64,000 nt of DNA from CAVQKZ01 sp963837325. GTDB taxonomy: Bacteria > Actinomycetota > Actinomycetes > Mycobacteriales > Jatrophihabitantaceae. Position numbers and translations under genes: made by a program. This document shows, in pieces, positions 1 to 8,205 of the stretch. How positions within the stretch are numbered: the stretch's first letter is position 1; each line of letters begins with the position of its first letter. The DNA lies in the NCBI GenBank assembly GCA_963837325.1, contig CAWIMV010000002.1, forward strand, positions 806,001 through 870,000, in the 5' to 3' direction. The notes beneath the pieces are model-generated. The model ran no database searches. It had not been told where the DNA came from and saw nothing but the letters and a program-made list of their open reading frames with translations.

Positions 1-326
1 AGCACGCCAAGCACGTTGGTGTCGAACATCGTCTGCCAGTCGGCCGGATCGGCCCGTTCGATCGGCTCCACGCCGACCGCCCCGCCGGCGTTGTTCACCA
101 GGACCGCAACGTCGTCGAGGGAGGCCGCGAGCTCGGCCACCGAATCCGGCGAGGTGACGTCGAGGGTCACCGCGCGGACGCCGGGCGTCGTCGCGGCGAG
201 CTCGTCCAGGCGTTCGCGCCGGCGGGCAGCGGCCACAACGTCGTAACCCTCGGCCGCCAAGCGACGCGCGGTCGCCGCGCCGATCCCGCTGCTCGCTCCG
301 GTGACGACGGCGACTCCTCGGCTCAT
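1..326 (-). CDS. SDR-family oxidoreductase (partial, C-terminus off the left edge)
   Basis: About 108 N-terminal residues of a short-chain dehydrogenase/reductase are visible, starting at an ATG whose complement is at 324-326. The start MSRGVAVVTGASSGIG carries the TGxxxGxG cofactor loop of a Rossmann fold, and NNAGG follows further on; both are standard for NAD(P)-dependent SDRs. The catalytic Tyr-Lys region lies outside the window, so the substrate cannot be guessed. It runs divergently from mshA, with a gap of about 90 nt containing the 10-bp palindrome CAACTAGTTG (376-385). Family assignment is firm; specific function is unknown. Confidence 0.85.
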   Translation of the reverse strand, partial: MSRGVAVVTGASSGIGAATARRLAAEGYDVVAAARRRERLDELAATTPGVRAVTLDVTSPDSVAELAASLDDVAVLVNNAGGAVGVEPIERADPADWQTMFDTNVLGV

Positions 327-418
327 ACCGCCCGATTCTGCTGTGCTCGTAGTCCCGGAGCATGATCGGGGGTACCAACTAGTTGAGGACGCGATCACCG
401 ACCGCGGAAGGAGCGGTA

Positions 419-1699
419 GTGCAGCCCACCCCGTCGGCGATCCGCCCGCGCCGCATCGCCATGCTCAGCGTGCACACGTCGCCCCTCGACCCACCCGGCG
501 GCGGCGACGCCGGCGGCATGAACGTGTACATCGTCGAGACGGCCCGACGGCTGGCCGACGCCGGCGTAGCCGTCGAGATCTTCACCCGCGCGACCGTCAG
601 CGACCAGCCCGCCGTCGTCGAGATGCATCCGGGCGTCCTCGTGCGGCACGTCAGCGCTGGGCCGTTCGAAGGCTTGTCGAAAGGCGATCTGCCCGCGCAG
701 CTGTGCGCGTTCGCCGCCGGCGTCATGCGGGCCGAAGCTCATCACGAGCCGGGCTGGTACGACGTCATCCACTCGCACTACTGGCTGTCGGGCCAGGTGG
801 GCTGGCTCGCCCGCGAACGCTGGGGCGTCCCGCTCGTGCACTCCGCCCACACGCTCGCGAAGATCAAGAACGACCTGCTGGCCGAAGGCGATTCACCCGA
901 ACCGATGACCCGCCTGATCGGCGAGGAGCAGGTCGTGGCCGAGGCCGACCGCCTCATCGCGTCGACGGCCGACGAGGCGGCCGACCTGATCGAGCGTTAC
1001 GGTGCCGCACCGGCCAAGGTGCGCACCATCGCCCCTGGAGTCGACCTGGCCGCGTTCCAGCCGGGGCCGGCGTCCGCGGCCCGCCGCCGGCTCGGCTTGC
1101 CCCTCGACGGCACGGTGCTGCTCTTCGTCGGGCGCATCCAACCGCTGAAGGCGCCCGACCTGTTGCTGCGCGCCGCCGCGCTCTTGCCGCGCGATCTGCC
1201 CGGCGGCCCGCCCCAGGTCGTCGTGCTGGGGGCGCCGAGCGGTACCGGGCTGGCCGAGCCCGACTGGTTGGGCCGGCTCGCCGCCTCGCTCGGCCTGAGC
1301 GACCGGGTGCGCATCGTCCCTCCGGTCCCGCGCGAAACCGTCGCCGACTATTACCGCGCGGCCGACCTCACCGTCGTGCCGAGTTACAACGAGTCCTTCG
1401 GCCTGGTGGCCCTCGAGTCCCAGGCGTGCGGCACGCCGGTCGTCGCGGCCGCCGTCGGTGGCTTGCCCACCGCGGTCGCCGACGGGGTGTCGGGCGTGCT
1501 GGTCGACGGCCACGATCCCGAGCAGTGGGCCAAGGTGTTGGGCGATGTGCTGCGGACACCGGCGGCGCGGGCCCAACTGGCGTCCGGGGCGCGAGCGCAT
1601 GCGGAAAAGTTCTCGTGGCAGCGCACGGTCGACGGACTGCTCGTCGCGTACGAAGAGGCAGCCGAGGAGATTGCCGCGGCGACGGGGACTGCGCGATGA
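419..1699 (+). CDS. mshA: MshA, D-inositol-3-phosphate glycosyltransferase (mycothiol biosynthesis)
   Basis: GT4-family retaining glycosyltransferase of 426 aa. MshA transfers GlcNAc from UDP-GlcNAc to 1D-myo-inositol 3-phosphate, the first committed step to mycothiol, the actinobacterial low-molecular-weight thiol. The N-terminus carries the glycine-rich acceptor/donor loop HTSPLDPPGGGDAGGMNVY, which is nearly a signature of MshA. The C-terminal half has the GT4 E-x7-E type motif NESFGLVALESQACGTPVV. I chose GTG at 419 because AAGGAG (408-413) sits 5 nt upstream; an in-frame start at 383 has no such site. Its stop overlaps the next gene's ATG. The other mycothiol genes (mshB, mshC, mshD) are not in the window. 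Confidence 0.93.
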   Translation: MQPTPSAIRPRRIAMLSVHTSPLDPPGGGDAGGMNVYIVETARRLADAGVAVEIFTRATVSDQPAVVEMHPGVLVRHVSAGPFEGLSKGDLPAQLCAFAAGVMRAEAHHEPGWYDVIHSHYWLSGQVGWLARERWGVPLVHSAHTLAKIKNDLLAEGDSPEPMTRLIGEEQVVAEADRLIASTADEAADLIERYGAAPAKVRTIAPGVDLAAFQPGPASAARRRLGLPLDGTVLLFVGRIQPLKAPDLLLRAAALLPRDLPGGPPQVVVLGAPSGTGLAEPDWLGRLAASLGLSDRVRIVPPVPRETVADYYRAADLTVVPSYNESFGLVALESQACGTPVVAAAVGGLPTAVADGVSGVLVDGHDPEQWAKVLGDVLRTPAARAQLASGARAHAEKFSWQRTVDGLLVAYEEAAEEIAAATGTAR

Positions 1700-2184
1700 G
1701 CGCGGCCGAGGTCATCGAATCGGCGCTGCGCGCGTCGGACGTCGAATTCGAGCGGGTGGCGCCCGAGACGTTCGTCGCTGCCCTGCCAGGAGAGAAGCGG
1801 CTCAAGACGGCCTGCTGGTTGACGATCGGAGCACACGCGCTCGAGATCGAGGCCTTCGTGATGCGCCAGCCGGACGAGAACCACGAGCAGGTCTACGCGT
1901 TCCTCCTGCGGCACAACGTGCGGATGTATGCGGTGTCGTGGGCGATCGACGCAGCGGGCGACGTCTATCTCACCGGCCGGCTGCCGCTGACGGCGGTCAC
2001 TGCAGAGGAGATCGATCGGGTGCTCGGATCGGTGCTCGAGTACGCCGACGGCACGTTCAACCAGCTGCTGGAACTGGGTTTCGGCTCGTCCATCCGCCGC
2101 GAGTGGGCCTGGCGGGTCAAGCGGGGCGAGTCACTGGCCAACCTGGCTGCCTTCGCCGATTTCGCCCAACGGCCGGTGGACTGA
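1696..2184 (+). CDS. YbjN-domain protein
   Basis: A 162-aa soluble protein starting at an ATG that overlaps the mshA stop (ATGA), so it is translationally coupled to mshA. The sequence fits the YbjN/Tir-chaperone-like fold: an N-terminal stretch around ESALRASDVEFERVAPETF, a central beta-rich part and C-terminal FGSSIRREWAWRVKRGES. YbjN proteins are small regulators or chaperone-like proteins of poorly defined function. Placement directly after mshA and before a phosphoglycerate mutase is the arrangement I recall from mycobacteria, which supports the call. No catalytic residues are apparent. Confidence 0.8.
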   Translation: MSAAEVIESALRASDVEFERVAPETFVAALPGEKRLKTACWLTIGAHALEIEAFVMRQPDENHEQVYAFLLRHNVRMYAVSWAIDAAGDVYLTGRLPLTAVTAEEIDRVLGSVLEYADGTFNQLLELGFGSSIRREWAWRVKRGESLANLAAFADFAQRPVD

Positions 2185-2189
2185 GTTCC

Positions 2190-2205
2190 GCTACGATTGC
2201 GTAGC
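2190..2205. promoter_or_regulatory. Inverted repeat, candidate operator for the MFS/TetR pair
   Basis: A perfect 6+4+6 inverted repeat, GCTACG-ATTG-CGTAGC, lies 67 nt before the MFS start. TetR regulators usually repress their own operon through such palindromes, and the TetR gene here is the second gene of this operon. A role as a weak hairpin after the YbjN stop is the alternative. Confidence 0.4.
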
Positions 2206-2228
2206 TGAACTGGATGTGCTTGACTCGC

Positions 2229-2254
2229 ATATCGATACGGAAGTGTAGCGATAT
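2229..2254. promoter_or_regulatory. AT-rich inverted repeat in the MFS leader
   Basis: ATATCG (2229-2234) and CGATAT (2249-2254) form a spaced inverted repeat just ahead of the MFS ribosome-binding region (GAGG at 2259-2262). It is unusually AT-rich for this genome and could be part of the promoter or a second operator half-site pair. Only the symmetry is seen; the role is inferred. Confidence 0.3.
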
Positions 2255-2271
2255 AGACGAGGGGCGCAAGG

Positions 2272-3972
2272 ATGGACGACGACCTGATCCAGCGGCGGCG
2301 ATGGGGCATTCTCGGTGTGCTGGTGCTCTGCCTGCTCGTCGTCACCCTCGAGAACACCATCCTCAACGTCGCATTGAAGACGATCCAGGAGGACCTCGAC
2401 GCCTCGCAGAGCCAGATGCAGTGGGCGATCGACAGCTACGCCCTCGTGTTCGCGGGACTCCTGATTACCGGCGGCGTGCTCGGTGACCGCCTTGGCCGCA
2501 AGCCGATACTGCTGTTCGGCATGATCACGTTCGGCCTGACGTCCGCGCTGTGCTCGTTCGCGGGATCGCCGACGACCCTCGTGCTGCTCCGGGCGCTGAT
2601 GGGGATCGGCCCGGCAGCCGTCCAGCCACAGACGCTGTCGATCATCCAGAACGTCTTCGAACCGCGCGAGCGCGCGAAGGCGATCGGCATCTGGGCCGGT
2701 GCGTCCGGCATAGCCATCGCGCTCGGGCCGATCACCGGCGGACTGCTGTTGAAGTACTTCTGGTGGGGGTCGATCTTCCTCGTCAACGTGCCGATCGTGA
2801 TCGTCGCCGTCGTCGGGATCGTCGTCCTGGTGCCGGACTCCAAGGATCCCCGTCCGGGGCGGCTGGATCCCGCGGGTGTGATGCTGTCGATCGTGGCGCT
2901 GGTCGTGCTCGTCTACGGCGTGATCCAGGGCGGCAACACAAACGACTGGCTGACGTGGGACACCGCAGGTGCCATCGTGCTTGGCGTCGCGCTGCTGTCG
3001 CTGTTCGTCTGGCTGCAGAAGCGCAGCACCCATCCGACCGTCGACGTGACCCTGTTCAAGAACCGGCACTTCAGTTCCGGTGCGGCCGCCATCGCCACTA
3101 CGTTCTTCGCCTTGATGGGCTCGACGTTCTACCTCGCGTACTACCTGCAGGCGGTGCGGGGCTACACGGCGCTCGCCGCCGGGATGACGCTGATCGCAGT
3201 TGCGGCAGCCGTGATGCTCGCTGCTCCGCTGTCGGCGCGGCTGTCGCAGCGCTTCGGGCCGCGGCTGGTCACCGGCACCGGAATGACGATCTTCGGACTC
3301 ACCTTGATCTCGTTCATGCTCGCCACTCCAACCATGCCGATCTGGGTGGTCGAGGTGCAGATGTTCGCGATGGGGGCGGGCATGGGCCTGACGATGTCGC
3401 CCGCGACAAACGCGATCATGAGTGCGGTGCCGCGCGCGAAGGCCGGCGCGGGTGCGGCGGTCAACAACACCGTGCGGCAGGTGGCTGCCGCCCTGGGCGT
3501 CGCGATCCTCGGCTCGGTCCTCGCCGCCACATTCCGTGGGCACCTGGGCGAGGACGCCGCCTCGCGCGTTGCGGCCCAGTTGGACCGGCCGGCAGCCGTT
3601 GTCGCGCAGTTGCCCGATCGCGCCAAGGTCAGTTCGCGGGTCCACCCGGACACCACGCAATCGATCGGTAACGCGTTCGAGTTCGCCGGAGCGGCGGGTG
3701 ACGCGCTGCGCGCGCGGTCCGAGGTGATCGGTTCGACGCCGGCCGCCGAGGCGCGGGCGAAGGATCAAGTTCTGCTGGCCAAGTTCATCAACGACTCTAA
3801 GGTGTCATTCATGAGCGGCATGCACGTGACATCCGGATTCGCCGGACTCGCAACGTTGCTCGGTGCGGCTGTGGCGTTCACGTTCCTGCCGAGTCGGCGG
3901 GAGTACGAGACGGCACGGCAGTCCCCGCCCGCGGCGGCCGCGTCGGACCGAGAACCGGCGCTGGCGAGCTGA
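2272..3972 (+). CDS. MFS transporter, DHA2 (EmrB/QacA) drug exporter family
   Basis: A 566-aa integral membrane protein with about 14 predicted transmembrane segments, the DHA2 layout. Motif A-like GVLGDRLGRKPILLFG follows helix 2, and NNTVRQVAAALGVAILGSVL near residue 400 resembles the helix-11 region of EmrB/QacA proteins. The family exports hydrophobic or cationic drugs by proton antiport. The C-terminus is a long soluble tail after the last helix. The stop overlaps the start of a TetR regulator, so the two form a pump-plus-repressor operon. The pair sits between YbjN and gpm, genes that are adjacent in the mycobacterial layout, so it looks like an insertion into a conserved cluster. Substrate unknown. 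Confidence 0.9.
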   Translation: MDDDLIQRRRWGILGVLVLCLLVVTLENTILNVALKTIQEDLDASQSQMQWAIDSYALVFAGLLITGGVLGDRLGRKPILLFGMITFGLTSALCSFAGSPTTLVLLRALMGIGPAAVQPQTLSIIQNVFEPRERAKAIGIWAGASGIAIALGPITGGLLLKYFWWGSIFLVNVPIVIVAVVGIVVLVPDSKDPRPGRLDPAGVMLSIVALVVLVYGVIQGGNTNDWLTWDTAGAIVLGVALLSLFVWLQKRSTHPTVDVTLFKNRHFSSGAAAIATTFFALMGSTFYLAYYLQAVRGYTALAAGMTLIAVAAAVMLAAPLSARLSQRFGPRLVTGTGMTIFGLTLISFMLATPTMPIWVVEVQMFAMGAGMGLTMSPATNAIMSAVPRAKAGAGAAVNNTVRQVAAALGVAILGSVLAATFRGHLGEDAASRVAAQLDRPAAVVAQLPDRAKVSSRVHPDTTQSIGNAFEFAGAAGDALRARSEVIGSTPAAEARAKDQVLLAKFINDSKVSFMSGMHVTSGFAGLATLLGAAVAFTFLPSRREYETARQSPPAAAASDREPALAS

Positions 3973-4559
3973 TGGAATCGGCAACGGCACGCCGACCTGG
4001 GCGCCCGCGCAGCGAGGCGATCGACGCGGCGATCCGCGAGGCCGCCCTTGAAGAGCTGGTCGATCGTGGGTTGGGGTCGCTGTCGATGGAGGCAGTGGCC
4101 GCGCGGGCCGGCGTGGCCAAGACGACGCTGTACCGGCGCTGGCCGGGGGCAGTCGAGTTGATCCTCGACGCGATGCGCAGCCTGTACGCCGATGACGAGC
4201 CGCCACCGCCAGGGCCCGCGCGCCACGTTTTGCTGTTCCTGCTCGAGCGGATGCGCCGTACCTGGTCGAGTCCGCGCTATGGCGCGATCATGCGCCGGGT
4301 GGCTGCCGACGGCACGCAGCAGCCGGAGGTGTACCGGTACTGCCGCGACCACCTCGCCGGGCCAAGGATCAACCTCATGAACGATGCTCTCGAGCAAGGG
4401 GTCACAGAAGGTTTGATCCGGCCGGACGCCGACCTGGACTGGGTGCGGCTGATGATCACCGCGCCGATCATGGCCAGCGTGCTGACGCACGGCGAGCGGG
4501 TCACCCGGGCCCAGGTTGAGGTGACGCTCGACACCGTCTTGCGCGGGCTGGCGCCGTAG
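3972..4559 (+). CDS. TetR/AcrR-family transcriptional regulator
   Basis: A 195-aa regulator whose ATG shares a base with the MFS stop (TGATG). The N-terminal helix-turn-helix is clear: a first helix around AAIREAALEELVDRG and the recognition region VAARAGVAKTTLYRRWP at about residues 40-56. The C-terminal ligand domain is variable, as usual, and resembles the TetR_C_11/16 type. It most likely represses the upstream MFS pump and responds to a pump substrate. Candidate palindromic operators lie at 2190-2205 and 2229-2254. Confidence 0.9.
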   Translation: MESATARRPGRPRSEAIDAAIREAALEELVDRGLGSLSMEAVAARAGVAKTTLYRRWPGAVELILDAMRSLYADDEPPPPGPARHVLLFLLERMRRTWSSPRYGAIMRRVAADGTQQPEVYRYCRDHLAGPRINLMNDALEQGVTEGLIRPDADLDWVRLMITAPIMASVLTHGERVTRAQVEVTLDTVLRGLAP

Positions 4560-4599
4560 TCCTGCCTGCGGTGGCCGGGGTTCGGGCAAGATGTGAGGC

Positions 4600-5343
4600 G
4601 TGCCGACGCTGATCCTGCTCCGCCACGGCGAGAGCGACTGGAACCAGAAGAACCTGTTCACCGGCTGGGTCGACGTCGACCTGACCGCCGCCGGTGAAGC
4701 CGAGGGCCGCCGCGGCGGGGAACTGCTGGCCGAGCACGGTCTGCTGCCGGACGTGGTGCACACGTCGGTCCTGCGGCGGGCCATCCGAACTGCCGACATC
4801 TCGCTCAACGCCGCCGGGCGGCACTGGATCCCGGTGCGACGGTCGTGGCGCCTGAACGAACGCCACTACGGCGCGCTGCAGGGCAAGGACAAGGCCGCGG
4901 TGCGGGCCGAGTTCGGCGACGAGCAGTTCATGCTGTGGCGCCGCTCGTACGACACGCCGCCGCCGCCGCTGGCCGACGACGACAAGTACAGCCAGGTGGA
5001 CGACACCCGCTACGCCGACCTGCTTGAGATCGTGCCGCGCACCGAGTGCCTCGCCGATGTCGTCGCGCGGATGCTGCCGTACTGGTACGACGCCATCGTC
5101 CCGGACCTGCGCTCGGGCAAGACCGCGCTCGTCGCGGCACACGGCAACTCGCTGCGGGCACTGATCAAACATCTGGACGGGCTCTCCGACGAGGCCGTGG
5201 TCGCGCTGAACGTGCCGACGGGGATTCCGTTGCACTACGACCTGGATGCCGTGACTCTGATGCCGACCAAGCCGGCCATGTATCTCGATCCGGACGCCGC
5301 GGCGGCCGCGATCGAAGCGGTTGCCAACCAGGGCAAGAAATAG
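4600..5343 (+). CDS. gpmA: 2,3-bisphosphoglycerate-dependent phosphoglycerate mutase
   Basis: A 247-aa cofactor-dependent phosphoglycerate mutase, interconverting 3- and 2-phosphoglycerate in glycolysis and gluconeogenesis. The catalytic LLRHGESDWNQ at the N-terminus carries the phosphorylated histidine; NLFTGWVDVDLT, RSWRLNERHYGALQG and AAHGNSLRALIKHLDG complete the family signature. Length matches the usual 245-250 aa. The start is a GTG preceded by GAGG. It is the first gene after the inserted MFS/TetR pair and belongs to the conserved mshA-gpm-senX3 neighbourhood. Confidence 0.95.
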   Translation: MPTLILLRHGESDWNQKNLFTGWVDVDLTAAGEAEGRRGGELLAEHGLLPDVVHTSVLRRAIRTADISLNAAGRHWIPVRRSWRLNERHYGALQGKDKAAVRAEFGDEQFMLWRRSYDTPPPPLADDDKYSQVDDTRYADLLEIVPRTECLADVVARMLPYWYDAIVPDLRSGKTALVAAHGNSLRALIKHLDGLSDEAVVALNVPTGIPLHYDLDAVTLMPTKPAMYLDPDAAAAAIEAVANQGKK

Positions 5344-5479
5344 GCCCAGCCTGGCTTGATCCCCCGCTTTCGTGGTGGGTTGCGTTTACAAGCGAAGAGC
5401 GCAGCGACGAGGGAGTCGGGTGCGGGTTGCGTCCCGCGCTCGGGTGCGGCACTTCGCGAATCACCTTGCGAATTAAGGG

Positions 5480-5524
5480 GAAAGTGCTTCCATTGCGTCG
5501 ATCCCCTGTGCTATAATCGACCGT
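5480..5524 (+). promoter_or_regulatory. Leaderless-type promoter of HNH copy 1
   Basis: A perfect TATAAT (5512-5517), conspicuous in such GC-rich DNA, ends 7 nt before the ATG at 5525. Transcription would begin at or next to the start codon, giving a leaderless mRNA, which is common in actinobacteria. The same TATAATCGACCGTATGAGCG is found in front of HNH copy 2 on the other strand, together with a conserved GGAAAGTGCTT element about 20 nt upstream of the -10 box. Confidence 0.7.
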
Positions 5525-6856
5525 ATGAGCGAAGCATCGGCGGACGAGCCGGAGCCGTATGTGCCGTCGCTCCTGGATGCCGACGTTGCTCCCAATGATG
5601 TCGCGGCCTGGGCAGCCACGGTCACTCCGGGCTCGGCGGTCATTAAGCCGCTCGTGCACGTGAACGTGAAGCGCTTGTCCTACGCCGGTCGGGTTGACGC
5701 CCTGGCGGCGTTGGAGCGGCAGCGGTCCTGGATCGACGCCCAGCAGCTTCGCTTGTTGGCCGTCATGGCCAACGACCCGGTCGAGGCGGGCTCGATCGAG
5801 GAGATGGACAAGCAGTGGATCAAAGAAGACGTCGCCTGCGCACTCCGGCTCTCGGCCCAGACCGCGGCCGACCGGCTCGAGTTCGCCAAAGCCATGACCC
5901 GCCTACCCGCCACCCTGGATTTGCAGGAGCGCGGGCAGATCACCGTGCACCACTCCCGCCACCTGGCCGAGACCGTGATGACACTCGACGACAAGACGGC
6001 CACCGCGGTGGAGACGTCGGTGTTGCCGAAGGCGCCCGAGCAGGTACTGGCGAACTTCAAACGCTCCGTCCGCAAGGCCGTGTTGAGTGTGGCGCCGAAG
6101 CCGGCCGAGGAACGCCACGTCGAAGCGGTCAAGCAGCGACGGGTCGTGCGTACTCCGGTCGCTGATGGCATGTCCGAGATTTGGATGCTGCTGCCGGATA
6201 CCGGGGCGACGACGTTCATGACCGCCGTGGACGCCGTGGCCCGACGAGTCCCGTGTGGTGATGACCGGACTGCGGATCAGCGCCGCGCCGATGCCGTGGT
6301 GCAGCTGGCCTTGAACACGCTGCACGGGTCGGTGGGCGATGAGCTGCCGCGCGAGCACGGCCTACGCCCCTCGGTTCAGGTGACGGTCGCGTTGTCGACA
6401 CTGCTGGGCCTGGATGAGCAGCCGGGCGAACTCGCCGGCTGCGGACCGATCCCGGCATCGGTGGCGCGTCGGATCGCCGCGGACGAGACGGGCACCTGGC
6501 GGCGGCTGGTCACCGACGAACGTGGCCACCTGCTCGACTACGGCCGGACCACCTACCGTCCGCCGAAAGACCTGGCCGATCATGTCATCGCCCGAGACCG
6601 CACTTGCCGCTACCCCAACTGCAACCGGCAAGCCCGACTCTGCGACCTCGAACACACCATCCCCTGGGAAGACGGCGGGGAAACCAACGAGGCGAATCTG
6701 AACGCGATCTGCAGCCGACACCACCACGCCAAGCACGAGGCCGGCTGGCAACCCGAACGACAACCCGACGGGTCGCTCCAATGGACCAGCCCGACCGGCC
6801 ATCAGTATCGGGAAGAACCCGCCACCTATCCGATCGACCACACCACCGACCCCTGA
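5525..6856 (+). CDS. DUF222 / HNH endonuclease-domain protein (13E12 REP type), copy 1
   Basis: A 443-aa protein with an N-terminal DUF222 region (about residues 35-300) and a C-terminal HNH nuclease module. The HNH part reads CRYPNCNRQARLCDLEH, then IPWEDGGETNEANL and AICSRHHHAKH; it keeps the metal and catalytic histidines and two CxxxxC-type cysteine pairs. These 13E12 repeat proteins occur in multiple copies in actinobacterial genomes; their DNA target and role are not established. A near-identical copy lies inverted at 47943-49238 (about 36 differences in 430 aligned residues). Many codon differences between the copies are silent, which implies selection to keep the protein. No transposase or terminal repeats flank it. 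Confidence 0.88.
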   Translation: MSEASADEPEPYVPSLLDADVAPNDVAAWAATVTPGSAVIKPLVHVNVKRLSYAGRVDALAALERQRSWIDAQQLRLLAVMANDPVEAGSIEEMDKQWIKEDVACALRLSAQTAADRLEFAKAMTRLPATLDLQERGQITVHHSRHLAETVMTLDDKTATAVETSVLPKAPEQVLANFKRSVRKAVLSVAPKPAEERHVEAVKQRRVVRTPVADGMSEIWMLLPDTGATTFMTAVDAVARRVPCGDDRTADQRRADAVVQLALNTLHGSVGDELPREHGLRPSVQVTVALSTLLGLDEQPGELAGCGPIPASVARRIAADETGTWRRLVTDERGHLLDYGRTTYRPPKDLADHVIARDRTCRYPNCNRQARLCDLEHTIPWEDGGETNEANLNAICSRHHHAKHEAGWQPERQPDGSLQWTSPTGHQYREEPATYPIDHTTDP

Positions 6857-6926
6857 CAACGGGAGCCGATGCGCTTGCGAGTCCAAGCGGACGCCGGGCA
6901 CCAGCGCCGCCCGTACCATTGATCTC

Positions 6927-8205
6927 GTGACATGGGCCGTACTGCTCGGCGTGCTCGGCCTCGTGATCGGCACAACCGCAGGCGTTGCCATCGGCATCCG
7001 AGCGGCCCGCCGGCGGGCGCTGCGGCCGGCTACGTCGCCCCCGGAGCCCGCACGAGAGCCCGCGGGAGACTTCGTACGAGCGGCCGACGCGCCGCGCCGG
7101 GCCGAGCAACCCTTGTCGTCGCTGGTGGTGGAGGCACTCGATCACGGCGTCGTCGTGCTCGATCGCGATGCCCGGGCCGTGCTGGTCAATCCGGCGGCAC
7201 GGGCCATGGGCGTACTGGACGTCGACCGGCTGATCTTTCCGGAGCTGAGCGACCTGGCCCTGAAATGCCGGGACAACGCCACCATCGTCGTCGGGCACGG
7301 TCGACCTGCCGTTGGGCCGGCTGGGCCGGGAACCGATCGCCTTGGCCGTCACGGCCGTCCCGCTGCCCGCGGCCGATGCGGCCGACGAGGACGGCGTCGA
7401 CGCCGTCGCCCTACTGCTGGCCGACGTCAGCGATCAACGCCGCCTGGAAGCGGTCCGCCGCGACTTCGTCGCCAACGTCTCCCACGAACTCAAGACGCCC
7501 GTCGGCGCGCTCACCCTGCTGGCAGAGGCCGTGCAGGACGCCTCCGACGATCCCGAGACCGTGGCCCGCTTCGCCGGAAGGATGCAGCAAGAAGGCGCCC
7601 GGCTCGCCCGGCTCGTCGGCGAGCTGATGGAGCTGTCCCGGGTTCAGGGCATGGACCCGATGCCCGGCGCCGCGGCGGTCGACGTGCGCAGCCTCGTTGA
7701 GGAGTCCGCCGACCGGGCCCGGCTGGCCGCCGAACAGGCCGGCATCGAAATCGAAGTCCGGTGTGCCGACGACCTGGTCGTACGCGGCAGCGAAGCCCAA
7801 CTGGGCACGGCGGTGGCCAACCTCGTCGACAACGCGATCGCCTACAGCGGCAGCGGCACGCGGGTACTGGTAGCGGCCGAACCGTCCAGCGACCACCAGG
7901 CCCGGCCCACGGTCGACATCTCCATCACCGACGAGGGTCTCGGCATCGCCGAAGCCGACCTCGACCGCATCTTCGAGCGGTTCTACCGAGTCGACCCGGC
8001 CCGCTCGCGGGCAACCGGCGGCACCGGCCTCGGGTTGGCGATCGTCAAGAACATCGTCACCAACCATCTCGGCACGGTCCGGGTCCGCAGCGTCGAAGGG
8101 CAGGGCTCGACGTTCACCATCCGGTTACCGCGCGTTCACTCCCATGCGCGACCGTCGTCGGCGGACGCCTCCCGCGAGGCGGCCACAGCGAAAGGACCCG
8201 CATGA
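6927..8205 (+). pseudogene. senX3: SenX3-type sensor histidine kinase, frameshifted as sequenced
   Basis: Two reading frames together encode a complete SenX3: the first (GTG 6927 to about 7300) gives one N-terminal membrane segment and a PAS-like region, the second (about 7300 to 8205) gives the HisKA and HATPase domains. The phosphoacceptor box is DFVANVSHELKTPVG; the ATP-binding boxes are NLVDNAIAYS, DEGLGIAEAD and TGGTGLGLAIVK. Dropping one base near 7293-7302 restores a 425-aa protein, close to the normal SenX3 length. As written, the first frame runs on to 7700 with unrelated sequence. SenX3 senses phosphate limitation and controls RegX3, whose start overlaps the senX3 stop (ATGA). The shift may be a real mutation or a consensus error; RegX3 being intact favours the latter. 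Confidence 0.85.

Noticed and set aside
301..1690. Extension of the YbjN frame back to position 301
   Set aside because: The upstream part is an Arg-rich shadow of mshA in another frame; the real start is the ATG at 1696 overlapping the mshA stop.
2191..3768. Long open frame antisense to the MFS gene
   Set aside because: Arg/Asp/His-rich mirror translation with no recognisable domain; high-GC genes routinely give such antisense frames. Similar shadows at 19021-20760, 28804-30834 and 41066-42367 were dropped for the same reason.
5344..6860. Insertion sequence or mobile intron around the HNH genes
   Set aside because: No transposase, reverse transcriptase, terminal inverted repeats or target duplications seen; the nuclease domain alone does not make it mobile.
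6604..6930. Open frame at the end of HNH copy 1 reaching the senX3 start
   Set aside because: Out-of-frame reading of the HNH motif region; no start signal and no domain.
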